Shown: positions 21,740 to 29,817, counted from the stretch's first letter. The stretch: DNA of 32,224 nucleotides from an uncultured Candidatus Hydrogenedens sp. (GCA_902574205.1 CACGMS010000014.1:1-32224); one strand, 5' to 3'. Notes: generated by a model not told the origin, from the letters alone. Numbers and translations are program-made.

Positions 21740-22404
21740 TGATGTCTATTCGACTGTTGATGTTGTGTTCGTTGATGGTGGCCTGTTCGGGTCGCAACGT
21801 GCCAAGTTTTGATGCGGCAGTACGCACAGATGTTGGCGCAGGCTTAGATGCGAGCGTTATTCCAGACGCGGCGGCGGTCCAAGACACAGGGTCGCCCTGT
21901 GTGTCCGCAGATCAAGCCTGCCGAGATGATCAAGCCGATAGCGTGCTCGAGCCTTGTCTACCTTATGAAGAGGAGTGCGAACGTCGACAGTTATGTTCGG
22001 ATGATTCTGTTCATTGGTGCCGACCTGGTGCCGGTTGTGCCGCATTTCCTGGTTGTCCTTTAGGTGCTCAGCAAACCGATTACCCTTGTGGTCTGAATGA
22101 GCCGAATTGCTCGATTGAAACCGAGTGCAACACATCGATCTTTTGCAGGCCGTTAGTCGACTGCGCCGAGACGCCGGTATGCGCCGATGGCGAGCAGAGC
22201 TCTTTGGTACCTTGCGGACTCGATGAGACCGATTGTAATCGCCAATCATCCTGCGGTTCAACCGTTTGGTGCAGGCCCTCGAATCCGTGCAATACGGCGG
22301 CTCGGTGTAACCGGGGACGGCCCACCAATTACCCGTGCGTTCAAGGTGAGGATTATTGCGAGCGGATCAGGGTTTGTGACACCACTGTTTTCTGCCGCTA
22401 TTAG
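21739..22404 (+). CDS. Small lipoprotein with four Cys-rich repeats (...PCGL.E..C......C....W/FCR)
   Basis: The product has about 221 aa; ATGs at 21739 and 21742 are both plausible and the TTG at 21736 in the track less so. The signal MSIRLLMLCSLMVAC is followed by a short D-A/V/T-G tether (FDAAVRTDVG, IPDAAAVQDTG). The rest is four tandem units of about 45 residues, each roughly C.xG...xxPCxxxExxCxxxxxCxxxxxWCRP, for example PCGLNEPNCSIETECNTSIFCRP and PCGLDETDCNRQSSCGSTVWCRP. Repeats end in FCRP/WCRP and then start again at CxxxPxC. I do not know this repeat. Coupling to the lipase-like gene upstream suggests partner or chaperone function. The stop overlaps the convergent MATE gene by 4 bp. 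Confidence 0.75.
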   Translation: MMSIRLLMLCSLMVACSGRNVPSFDAAVRTDVGAGLDASVIPDAAAVQDTGSPCVSADQACRDDQADSVLEPCLPYEEECERRQLCSDDSVHWCRPGAGCAAFPGCPLGAQQTDYPCGLNEPNCSIETECNTSIFCRPLVDCAETPVCADGEQSSLVPCGLDETDCNRQSSCGSTVWCRPSNPCNTAARCNRGRPTNYPCVQGEDYCERIRVCDTTVFCRY

Positions 22405-23747
22405 ACCTTGAGCGTTCGCCAACGGCCGCGGCGCCACATTACCGTGTATAACGCCGCTTGGATCAGTCTGTACGCTGCGTTGGCGATCCAGATCTCAAGC
22501 AGGCCGAATCCACCGAAGGTCACCAAGAGGTAGGCGGCAGGAAGAAACAGTCCCCACTGCGTCGTGACACTGACTATCAGGGTCTGACGGCTAGCGCCGG
22601 CGCCCAAGAGTGCGTTCATTAGGACCAGTCCTACGCTATCAAAAGCGATGATACCCCCGAATAATTGAAGGGGTAATACAGCGAGTTGGAGCGTGTCGGG
22701 ATCGCGCAAAAAGATACCGATCACAGGTTTAGCGAAGAGGATCCCCAGTAAACCGACGAGCCCCAAAGTCACCATTGCGAGGCGAGCGACGTCCCAGCCC
22801 CAACGCTCGGCATCGTCGGGGTCGCCTCGGCCGAGCGCCTGACCGACCAGTGTGGCTGCGGCTAGACCCATTCCGACGCCAGGTAAAATGGCGACCAGCA
22901 TGATGTTGACCAAGACGCTCGCTGCCGCCGTGGCTTGGGTGCTGACCAAACCAATAATCCAGAACATGACCGTCAGCCCTGCAGCAAAGAGAAATTGCTG
23001 GGCGCTTGCCGGTACGGAGAGACCGATCAGGGAACGCATGGAATTTCGCCCGGGCAAGCCACGCAGAAAACCTTTATCACGCGCCTCAAGCCAGGCCTGG
23101 AACCCGTAGATACACGCGGCGACGAAGGTCGCAATGGCGCTGCCAATGCCGGCACCGACGACACCGAGTTTAGGCGCGCCAAAGGCGCCAAAGATGAAGA
23201 TGTAATTGAGCGCGATGTTGACGATGTGAGTGATCATCAGGGTGCGCATGTAGACGATCGGACGACCGATGCCGTTAAAAAACCCACGAAAACCAAAGGC
23301 CATCCCGCCAAGTGCCAGCGTGGCTAATCGAAACTGAAGGTAGGGTATGCCTTGTTGATAGACCTCTGGATCGGCGTTGAGCATGGGAAAGAGCCATGGT
23401 GTCGCCCAAACAAGGGCGACAGTAAACGGGACGCCAAATAGAATTGCGAGAAGAAGAGCTCCGTTGAGCGGGATTGCTGCCTCTTCTGTTCGCCCTTCAC
23501 CGATCCGTCGTGCTGCCATCGCTTGAACGGCGGCGCTTAAGCCCATCATCGTAGCGATTGCCATAAAAAAGGCGAAGCCTCCGACTCCTGTGGCAGCGAG
23601 CGCAGAATCCCCGAGCGCCCCGACCATGGCAGTATCGACCAGATTGAGTAAGTTTTGCGACAGCATGCCACCAATGATCGGCAGCGCGAGGGTCAAAATA
23701 CGACGCCGACGCTCTCGTCGATCGCTTTGAGGTAGCTGTTCATCCAT
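22401..23747 (-). CDS. MATE-family multidrug/metabolite efflux transporter
   Basis: The product has 448 aa with about twelve hydrophobic segments arranged as two homologous halves. The N-terminal signature ILTLALPIIGGMLSQNLLNLVDTAMVGALGDSALAATGVGG is the classic MATE/DinF start (TM1-TM2, with the D in VDTAMVG), echoed in the second half by SVPASAQQFLFAAGLTVMFWIIG and GVGMGLAAATLVGQALGRGDP (the V-G-Q-x-x-G motif of TM8). It should export cationic drugs or metabolites in exchange for H+ or Na+. No Shine-Dalgarno is visible before the ATG. A strong terminator lies between this gene and the upstream Kazal-type gene, so it is probably transcribed on its own. It converges with, and overlaps by 4 bp, the repeat lipoprotein gene. 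Confidence 0.9.
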   Translation of the reverse strand: MDEQLPQSDRRERRRRILTLALPIIGGMLSQNLLNLVDTAMVGALGDSALAATGVGGFAFFMAIATMMGLSAAVQAMAARRIGEGRTEEAAIPLNGALLLAILFGVPFTVALVWATPWLFPMLNADPEVYQQGIPYLQFRLATLALGGMAFGFRGFFNGIGRPIVYMRTLMITHIVNIALNYIFIFGAFGAPKLGVVGAGIGSAIATFVAACIYGFQAWLEARDKGFLRGLPGRNSMRSLIGLSVPASAQQFLFAAGLTVMFWIIGLVSTQATAAASVLVNIMLVAILPGVGMGLAAATLVGQALGRGDPDDAERWGWDVARLAMVTLGLVGLLGILFAKPVIGIFLRDPDTLQLAVLPLQLFGGIIAFDSVGLVLMNALLGAGASRQTLIVSVTTQWGLFLPAAYLLVTFGGFGLLEIWIANAAYRLIQAALYTVMWRRGRWRTLKV

Positions 23748-23808
23748 GGTGGGGCTGTTTGGCCTGCGTGGCAGATAAGGGCAACGGTCAATGCGACGAA
23801 GAAGACGC

Positions 23809-23842
23809 TAAAAAAGAACAAAAGACTGACCTGAGTCAGTCT
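23809..23842 (-). terminator. Intrinsic (rho-independent) terminator after the Kazal-type gene
   Basis: On the - strand AGACTGAC-TCAG-GTCAGTCT is a perfect 8-bp stem with a 4-nt loop, followed directly by TTTGTTCTTTTTT. It sits 46 bp past the stop of the Kazal-type lipoprotein gene and upstream of the MATE gene. This is the clearest terminator in the window. Confidence 0.85.
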
Positions 23843-23888
23843 CGTGTCCCGGTACCGCTGGGGGACGGGCGATCCCGCCGCATACAGG

Positions 23889-24797
23889 CTAGCGACAGGG
23901 GCCCATATTACGAACGCTGGTACCGGCAGCATTCGCAAGACATGAATTGCTGTAGTCAACGTTATCGCAACCACAAACGGGTTCATCGATTTCAGCACAG
24001 GCTTGTGGACGAACTTGGCAGCTGCCACCAACACTTTCGTTCTCGCGTGGACAGCTTCCGTCTCGGCGATTGCAAAAGTGGGTTGGAGCGCACATCATTG
24101 GCGCATTGACGGGCCCACAAGCACCATCGCCTCGAGGCGGTGGCGGGGGGTCGCCTGCGCAAGCACCATCATTTTGTAGTTGCACACGAGCGTTGATCAA
24201 CTGGCATAGGTTCGGATACGTTCGATCATCACAGCCGCAGACCGGATCATAATTCCTTTGACAATCCTCTCTCACCTCTTCGCAGGTGCCGCCTTCAGGT
24301 CGTTGCTCGCCGCAGGCAAGTCCACGCTCCAAGCAAAATTCATCCTGTGCGCATTGGCGACCATTGGCTAATCCGCAGCCTGCTTCGCAACTGCCCCTAT
24401 GCGCAACGGAGACCCCTTGGCCGTGAGCCATGCACTCATTATCGTAGGTATTACCATCGCAACCACAAACGGGTGCGTACAGGCGATTGCATACTTCCGG
24501 AATCCAAGCGCAGGTACCACCCATGTCTGTACGTCCACACATGTGATCGATAGGGAACAAGCAGAAGGCACCCTCGCCGCAGTCAAGATTAACACCTCGC
24601 GTACCGCAGACCCCCTCTGGTAAACCCGCGTCTTGAGAGCCAGAACCCCCATCAACAACTGATGAACCGCCGGCGTCATCGCCGGGCGAGACACCGGAAT
24701 CAGGAGTCGGGTTCGACCCTGCATCGTTTGCAGGTTCAATCGGTTCCGGACAGGCCGTGACCATTCCAATAACACAAGTCAGGACTAGCAGACGCAT
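23889..24797 (-). CDS. Lipoprotein with three Kazal-like modules
   Basis: The product is about 302 aa from the ATG at 24797; the track start at 24830 adds eleven residues ahead of a good lipoprotein signal (MRLLVLTCVIGMVTAC, lipobox VTAC). A D-A/S-G tether follows (NDAG, PDSG, DDAG, VDGG, QDAG). Then come three tandem units of ~70 residues, each a small Cys knot (LDCGEGAFCLF...CG) plus a Kazal core: YAPVCGCDGNTYDNEC, YDPVCGCDDRTYPNLC and DEPVCGCDNVDYSNSC. Kazal domains are serine-protease inhibitors, and lipid-anchored versions could protect the cell against its own or foreign proteases; inhibitory activity is inference, and bacterial Kazal-like repeats are not always inhibitors. Units 2 and 3 are joined by a PPPPP linker. 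It is in the same direction as the PPC lipoprotein upstream and ends at a clear terminator. Confidence 0.85.
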   Translation of the reverse strand: MRLLVLTCVIGMVTACPEPIEPANDAGSNPTPDSGVSPGDDAGGSSVVDGGSGSQDAGLPEGVCGTRGVNLDCGEGAFCLFPIDHMCGRTDMGGTCAWIPEVCNRLYAPVCGCDGNTYDNECMAHGQGVSVAHRGSCEAGCGLANGRQCAQDEFCLERGLACGEQRPEGGTCEEVREDCQRNYDPVCGCDDRTYPNLCQLINARVQLQNDGACAGDPPPPPRGDGACGPVNAPMMCAPTHFCNRRDGSCPRENESVGGSCQVRPQACAEIDEPVCGCDNVDYSNSCLANAAGTSVRNMGPCR

Positions 24798-24876
24798 AGC
24801 GATTCTCTCACAGACGGGCGCGCAGACCATAGCGGCCTGTTTGGCTTATCGCCACTTTTGAGTGAAATACTTATGT

Positions 24877-26571
24877 TTATGGCTCTGTAAACTCTAAGAC
24901 TAAGTTCACCGCGCCGACGCTGCGTTCATAAAATCCATCGGCGACGATGGTGTAGGTTCCAGCAGCGAGTTCCACGTCGCTGATTCTGCTGAGTTTGTTC
25001 TCTTCGCCGATGTCATCATGACACGCTATTTCATCGAGACCGCCGCAACCACGCAGTAAATACACGACTGTATCATAGCTATCGCCTCGATCGGAGAAGC
25101 CGGTATAGGCAGTGAGTTGGGAGGGGTTATCAAGTGTGAAGACAAAGGCACGTTCACGCCCTTGGCCGCGTGATCGTTCGGCACAGGTGCGCGGCGCGTA
25201 CTGGCGCCTAGCGTTCTCGTTTTCGATCGGTATACTCAACCGTCCATTGTCAGGGATTTCGATCCGCTGTGCGGTGTCGCAGGTCGGTCCTGGGTCCGGT
25301 TCTTCGTAGGCCAACGTGACACGCAACTCAAAATCACCGCTCGTGGTCCGAAAGCCATCGGCGATGAGGTAATAGGTGCCAGCTTCCACTTGCTCTCGAA
25401 AGCGAGCATCCGTTCGTCTCATATCCTCACCGCCGCGATGGTCGTCGTTGCAGTTGAGTTCTGTTTCTACGTCAGCGCAGGTACTGCGAAGTGATAACAC
25501 CGGATCAAAGCCATCGGTTTGCGACACCATTTCGGCGACGAGGGTACCACCTCCTTCAGGGACAACGAGTGCATACACCGCATCAGCAGCAGCGCTGCGT
25601 GGTTCATTGTTGCGATGACCGCAGCTTGGCTCGTACGTGTTGTTGAGCCCGCGCGTCGATCCTTCGATCACTACCCTCTCGTTACGCACAAGTTCGATGG
25701 TTTCAGCTTGGTCGCAGCTGTTGTTTCCATCGACCTCTCGCTCGAGCAACAAGTCGTATGCGGTTTCCAGCGTCTCAGGCCCGCTGACCTTTAAGAAGTA
25801 GACACCTTCGCGCTCACTTCGATGCTCGAGGACTTGATCGCCATCTCGCTCTTGAGCTGTACTGATGACACGGTCACCACTGTCATCAAGTAATTCCAGA
25901 ACCAATTCTGTAGGACCATCGACGACGGCTCGGATGTCGCTGTCTGCTGGGGCACTGAAACGGTAATAGTCGACATCTCCGCAGAAGGTGAGATCGTTGT
26001 GCTCGCCGCCTGTAATTCGTTCCGCTCCACCTGCGCTGTTGTTGTTTTCATAGCGATCATTGCGGCAGCGGTTCATTTCGACTTCGACGCTTAGCGAGTA
26101 GTTGGACGCTCGTCGCGAGGCGTTGGTCACACGAACAAAAAGTTTGGTTTCATCATCGATCCACGCACTGGTGATGGAGCGACCTCTGCGTTCAACCGAG
26201 ACAGCAAATTCAGCTTCGTTGTTGAGGATCTGAAGGTCGATATCTCCGGCACCATCGTGCTGCAAAATGATCCGCTTGCGTTGGTTCTCGCCAATTTCAA
26301 TCCAGTACCAGTCCTCATTACCAGGACAGGCTATAAGTTCTTCATCTTCTGCGCGCTCGATCGGCGCAGAGGTGCCTTGGTCATCATTCGCCTCGAGCGA
26401 GTCATCGACGCAACCAGGGACATTCTGACCCCCATCGGTAGGCGCAACGCCTGCATCAGCGCCAGGATTATCAGTCATGCCAGAATCCGGGAGTAACGGG
26501 CTCGGTCCATCGGGCGCTGTGACACTGCAGGCGCCAAAGGTGATAAGCAAAAGAATGACGGTGATACGCAT
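24877..26571 (-). CDS. Lipoprotein with about four PPC (pre-peptidase C-terminal-like) beta-sandwich domains
   Basis: The product is 564 aa. The signal MRITVILLLITFGAC is followed by a D-A/S-G tether (PDSG, ADAG, TDGG). The rest reads as four PPC-type modules of ~110-130 residues with the usual DxYEPNN/DDSLEANDD start, DWYWIEIGENQ / DYYRFSAPAD strand, and a closing AGTYYLIADGF or GTYTIVADGF strand: roughly residues 53-167, 168-285, 286-425 and 428-564. The third and fourth contain disulfide-compatible Cys (CADVETELNCNDD, CGGLDEIACHDD) near acidic residues. PPC domains bind ligands or mediate secretion and are usually attached to proteases; here no catalytic domain is present, so a structural or binding role at the surface is likelier. 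AGAGG is 6 nt before the ATG. A 79-bp gap separates it from the Kazal-type gene; they may form an operon ending at 23809. Confidence 0.8.
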   Translation of the reverse strand: MRITVILLLITFGACSVTAPDGPSPLLPDSGMTDNPGADAGVAPTDGGQNVPGCVDDSLEANDDQGTSAPIERAEDEELIACPGNEDWYWIEIGENQRKRIILQHDGAGDIDLQILNNEAEFAVSVERRGRSITSAWIDDETKLFVRVTNASRRASNYSLSVEVEMNRCRNDRYENNNSAGGAERITGGEHNDLTFCGDVDYYRFSAPADSDIRAVVDGPTELVLELLDDSGDRVISTAQERDGDQVLEHRSEREGVYFLKVSGPETLETAYDLLLEREVDGNNSCDQAETIELVRNERVVIEGSTRGLNNTYEPSCGHRNNEPRSAAADAVYALVVPEGGGTLVAEMVSQTDGFDPVLSLRSTCADVETELNCNDDHRGGEDMRRTDARFREQVEAGTYYLIADGFRTTSGDFELRVTLAYEEPDPGPTCDTAQRIEIPDNGRLSIPIENENARRQYAPRTCAERSRGQGRERAFVFTLDNPSQLTAYTGFSDRGDSYDTVVYLLRGCGGLDEIACHDDIGEENKLSRISDVELAAGTYTIVADGFYERSVGAVNLVLEFTEP

Positions 26572-26628
26572 ACTGACCTCTTTTATCGTCGTCAGCTTAG
26601 CTTGCTCAGGTGGTTCATGCCAACGCCC

Positions 26629-26634
26629 TATAAT
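26629..26634 (+). promoter_or_regulatory. Isolated TATAAT hexamer upstream of the POT transporter gene
   Basis: A perfect TATAAT lies 117 bp upstream of the POT start, but I cannot see a -35 at 16-18 bp. It may work with an activator or be chance. Confidence 0.2.
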
Positions 26635-26713
26635 GAGTTCTTTTGATCGCCCGTCTTCGGCAAATCACCGCGCAAGAACAATGCTAGCGAATCCTTGCAT
26701 GAGTCGGTAGGGA

Positions 26714-26738
26714 TTCGGGCACGTTGGCTTAGCCCGAA
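26714..26738 (+). promoter_or_regulatory. Stem-loop immediately upstream of the POT gene's ribosome-binding site
   Basis: TTCGGGC (26714-26720) and GCCCGAA (26732-26738) form a perfect 7-bp stem with an 11-nt loop. GAGAG follows directly and the ATG is at 26751. The position suggests a 5'-UTR element affecting translation or mRNA stability. It resembles no riboswitch class I know. Confidence 0.4.
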
Positions 26739-26750
26739 GAGAGTACAAGG

Positions 26751-28535
26751 ATGAGTAAGACGAACTACCTAACAGCGCCATTAGCAACAACGAGTCTCCC
26801 AAAGGGGATCCCGTACATCATTGGTAATGAAGCAGCTGAGCGATTCAGTTTTTATGGCATGAAGGGTATTTTGACCATTTTCATGACCAAGTACCTCTTC
26901 TTGTTGTCGGATACAGCGGGTACTCCGATGGCGAAAGCTGAAGCGATTGCGCGCTATCACGATTTTACCTTCTGGGTGTATTTGACACCAGTACTCGGCG
27001 CTTTTCTCGCGGACTGGTTGTTGGGTAAATATCGCACGATTTTAAGTCTTTCGATCGTGTATTGTTTGGGACACTTTGCGCTGGCATTCATGGGGAGCGG
27101 CGGCTTGTCTGCCGAGAATTGGATGCTGACCGGTCTGTATCTGATTGCGTTAGGCTCCGGAGGCATTAAGCCCTGTGTTTCGGCTCACGTTGGTGATCAG
27201 TTCGGACAGACCAACAGCCATTGGCTAACCAAAGTGTTTGGTTGGTTTTATATCTCGATTAATGTTGGTGCAGCGTTGTCAACCTTGGCGACGCCGCTCT
27301 TGCTTGAATGGTACGGACCTCACTGGGCTTTTGGTGTGCCCGGTGTCTTGATGGCGTTGGCGACACTGGTGTTTTGGATGGGGCGAAAGGTATTTGTCCA
27401 TATTCCGCCTCGTGGAAACGAATTCATCAAAGAGGTCTTCTCGCCCGAAGGACATAAAGCGGTCGGTAAACTCTTTATCATCTTCTTGTTTGTCGCTGTC
27501 TTCTGGGCGCTCTTTGATCAAACGGGATCATCGTGGGTTTTGCAGGCTGAAGATCTGGATCGTAACTGGCTCGGTATTCATTGGTTGTCGTCTCAGATTC
27601 AAGCGATCAACCCGATTATGATCGTTACCTTGGTCCCCTTGTTCAGTTATATTGTTTATCCAGCGATCGATAAGGTGTTTCCGCTCACACCTTTGCGTAA
27701 AATTTCGATCGGTCTGTTCGTCATGGTTCCGGGTTTTGCCATTGTTTCGATCGTACAAAGCTGGATTGATGCAGGGCAAACGCCTTCCATCGCTTGGCAG
27801 CTGTTCGCCTATGCGATTTTGACGGCATCTGAAGTCATGGTCTCCATTACGTGTTTAGAGTTTGCGTATACTCAAGCGCCTAAGAACATGAAGTCGGTGA
27901 TTATGGCGGTGTTTTTGTTCTCGGTCTCCTTGGGCAACTTTTTCACGGCGGGTGTCAACAAGTTCATTCTGGTGGAAAAGGGCGATGCAAAGACCGTGAG
28001 TGAGACCTTTAAAGGTCAGCTTGCGAGTTTAGATGCCACGGTTCGAACTGCATTTACTCAAGCGGGTGAAGTCCTGCCTCGCACCGGTAAAGGCGGCGAG
28101 TTACTCAATCAAGCCAGGGATGAATGGGGTAGCCCGATTCAATACCGTATGATTAATCGCAACAACTTCAAGCTCACGTCTCTTGGTCCGGATCAAACGT
28201 TTATGACCAAGGATGATGTGGTGCATACCGTATCGATCGCCAGGCCATCGACGAATAAAGATGACGTCGAAAAACCGCTGAATTGGCGTGAGACTCGCTT
28301 GATCGAGTTGTTGGGCGATAAAGGCAAAGCGCAGGTCGATCGAGAGCGAGGTGGTGTACCCACAACGGAATTCACAGCGACCCTGAGTGTTGGCGGTGAG
28401 ACCAAGCTCGAGGGGGCTGCCTATTTCTGGTTCTGGACATGGACTATGCTGATTACGGCGATCCTCTTTGTTTTTGTTGCGCTTTGGTACAAGCCCAAGA
28501 TGTATCTTCAGGAGGAAGCCAGCGCGCAAGCATAG
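26751..28535 (+). CDS. POT-family (PTR2) proton-coupled oligopeptide transporter with a large periplasmic insertion
   Basis: The product has 594 aa, longer than the usual ~450-500. The family hallmark ExxERFxxYG is present at the N-terminus (NEAAERFSFYGMKGIL), where the two Glu and the Arg couple proton and peptide movement, and LGSGGIKPCVSAHVGDQFG is the second POT signature. Eleven hydrophobic segments run to SVSLGNFFTAGVNKFIL, then a soluble stretch of about 145 residues precedes the final helix YFWFWTWTMLITAILFVFVALWY. With inside N- and C-termini the insertion faces the periplasm. Inside it, DEWGSPIQYR ... NNFKLTSLGPDQTFMTKDDVV reads like the C-terminal half of a type II secretion major pseudopilin. 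It should import di-/tripeptides with H+. A stem-loop precedes its RBS. It is probably a single transcription unit. Confidence 0.9.
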   Translation: MSKTNYLTAPLATTSLPKGIPYIIGNEAAERFSFYGMKGILTIFMTKYLFLLSDTAGTPMAKAEAIARYHDFTFWVYLTPVLGAFLADWLLGKYRTILSLSIVYCLGHFALAFMGSGGLSAENWMLTGLYLIALGSGGIKPCVSAHVGDQFGQTNSHWLTKVFGWFYISINVGAALSTLATPLLLEWYGPHWAFGVPGVLMALATLVFWMGRKVFVHIPPRGNEFIKEVFSPEGHKAVGKLFIIFLFVAVFWALFDQTGSSWVLQAEDLDRNWLGIHWLSSQIQAINPIMIVTLVPLFSYIVYPAIDKVFPLTPLRKISIGLFVMVPGFAIVSIVQSWIDAGQTPSIAWQLFAYAILTASEVMVSITCLEFAYTQAPKNMKSVIMAVFLFSVSLGNFFTAGVNKFILVEKGDAKTVSETFKGQLASLDATVRTAFTQAGEVLPRTGKGGELLNQARDEWGSPIQYRMINRNNFKLTSLGPDQTFMTKDDVVHTVSIARPSTNKDDVEKPLNWRETRLIELLGDKGKAQVDRERGGVPTTEFTATLSVGGETKLEGAAYFWFWTWTMLITAILFVFVALWYKPKMYLQEEASAQA

Positions 28536-28572
28536 CCCGATCCAGTTGCTCGGATTTGCGTAAAGTGAATGC

Positions 28573-28586
28573 TCAGCGTAGGCTGA
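28573..28586 (+). other. Small hairpin between POT and MopE-like lipoprotein genes
   Basis: TCAGC-GTAG-GCTGA is a perfect 5-bp stem with a 4-nt loop, 38 bp after the POT stop and 26 bp before the next ATG. With no T-run it is at best a weak terminator or leader element. Confidence 0.25.
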
Positions 28587-28612
28587 CTGTACCTGAGGCA
28601 AGGACAGTTATC

Positions 28613-29338
28613 ATGCGTTGTGTCATCATCTCGTTGGTCATGGTTTTCGGTGTTTCTTTTGTCGGTTGCGGCGGCGGAGATGAAGGGAACAAGGGTACCG
28701 ATGCGGAAGAGATTTGTAATGATTCGATCGATAATGACGAAGATGGTCAGATCGATTGTGAAGACACCGAATGTTCGAACTTATTTGCATGCAAAAACCC
28801 ACCCATGGATGCGGGTCCACCGCCGGCCGATACAGGCGCATCGCAGCCAACGGATACCGGTTCAAGCAGCTCAATAGACGCTGGCTCGACCTCGACGGAG
28901 GACGGTGGCTCATCATCGCCTGGCGATGAAATCTGTGATGATGGGGTGGATAATGACGGTGATCTGATGACCGATTGCGCTGATGAGGACTGCTTTGGGG
29001 TTGGCGACTGTGCGCCTGGTCCCGAAGATTGTACTGATGGCATCGACAACAACAGCGATGGACGCGCCGATTGTGCCGATCCAATGTGCGAAGGCGATGA
29101 GGCCTGTGGCGGCGGCCAAGCGACCCTGCCGTGCGCCGACTTGGTTCTGTGTTTCGCGTCGTGTTCGGATCAGACATGCACCGATGAATGCCGAGCTCAA
29201 GGTTCGCCGCAGTCGCTGGCCCTAGCCCAAGCGTTGATGGCGTGTGACAGCGAAAATAGTTGTCAATCGAATCCGGATTGTTTGCTTGACCACTGTGCCA
29301 ACCAAGAAGAGGCGTGTCAGCGGGACATGATGCCCTAG
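28613..29338 (+). CDS. Lipoprotein with MopE-like acidic repeats (E-x-C-x-D-G-x-D-N-D-x-D) and Cys-rich C-terminus
   Basis: The product is about 241 aa from the ATG at 28613, 8 nt after AAGGA; the earlier track start lies inside the POT gene. The signal MRCVIISLVMVFGVSFVGC is followed by GGG, then the first repeat EICNDSIDNDEDGQIDCEDTEC. A D-[A/T]-G tether comes next (MDAG, ADTG, TDTG, IDAG), then two more repeats, EICDDGVDNDGDLMTDCADEDC and EDCTDGIDNNSDGRADCADPMC. These units belong with the MopE/putative-metal-binding repeats frequent in myxobacteria; the Asp/Asn ladder suggests Ca2+ or Cu binding, as proposed for MopE, but that is inference. The last ~75 residues are Cys-rich (CADLVLCFASCSDQTC, CDSENSCQSNPDC). 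Its stop overlaps the convergent acetyltransferase gene by 4 bp. Confidence 0.8.
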   Translation: MRCVIISLVMVFGVSFVGCGGGDEGNKGTDAEEICNDSIDNDEDGQIDCEDTECSNLFACKNPPMDAGPPPADTGASQPTDTGSSSSIDAGSTSTEDGGSSSPGDEICDDGVDNDGDLMTDCADEDCFGVGDCAPGPEDCTDGIDNNSDGRADCADPMCEGDEACGGGQATLPCADLVLCFASCSDQTCTDECRAQGSPQSLALAQALMACDSENSCQSNPDCLLDHCANQEEACQRDMMP

Positions 29339-29763
29339 AGTTCTTTCTCCATCATGTAGTGGACGATTCCGACCTCATCAAAGGGGTTGCCGACACATCG
29401 ATAGCCGAGCCGTTCATAGAAAGCGACCGCCACGTCTCTGGCGTGCAAATGCACGCGCTCAACTGCTCTTGATTTGAGTTCAGTTTCGAGATGTTGGACC
29501 AGTTGTGTTCCAAGACCTTGACCCTGTAAGGCGCCATGGACCGCCATTTGATACAAGCGCCCACCACCATGGTCATCAGGATGAAACAATACGCAACCCA
29601 TTACTCGAGCTTTATCGACAGCGACTAAATGCAGGCTCTGGTCTTCAAAGGTAAAGCGTACGTCATCGCGAGTATGACCGATCGGCTCACGAAGGATACG
29701 AAAGCGCAGATCGAGCTCGGACGCGTAAAACTTGTGTTTCGGGTCAATGAATACGAGGTTCAT
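29335..29763 (-). CDS. GNAT-family N-acetyltransferase
   Basis: The product has 142 aa, the normal size for a stand-alone GNAT. Motif A is LYQMAVHGALQGQGLGTQLVQHLE, with the acetyl-CoA pyrophosphate loop (QGQGLG). VHLHARDVAVAFYERLGYRCVGNPFDEVGIVHYMMEKEL is the motif B/C-terminal part of the ElaA/YjcF-like branch. It moves an acetyl group from acetyl-CoA to an amine; the acceptor cannot be told. AAGG lies a few bases before the ATG. It is divergent from hemE and convergent, with a 4-bp stop overlap, on the MopE-like lipoprotein gene. Confidence 0.88.
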   Translation of the reverse strand: MNLVFIDPKHKFYASELDLRFRILREPIGHTRDDVRFTFEDQSLHLVAVDKARVMGCVLFHPDDHGGGRLYQMAVHGALQGQGLGTQLVQHLETELKSRAVERVHLHARDVAVAFYERLGYRCVGNPFDEVGIVHYMMEKEL

Positions 29764-29817
29764 GCGCCTTCTTTGTCAGTCCTTTAGCGAACTTAGCAAG
29801 GGATGACGCAGTGATGA

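Noticed and set aside
23693-24034. 113-aa hydrophobic ORF between the MATE and Kazal-type genes
   Set aside because: It crosses both flanking genes and the intrinsic terminator in another frame; the hydrophobic run comes from the T-rich terminator and the MATE leader.
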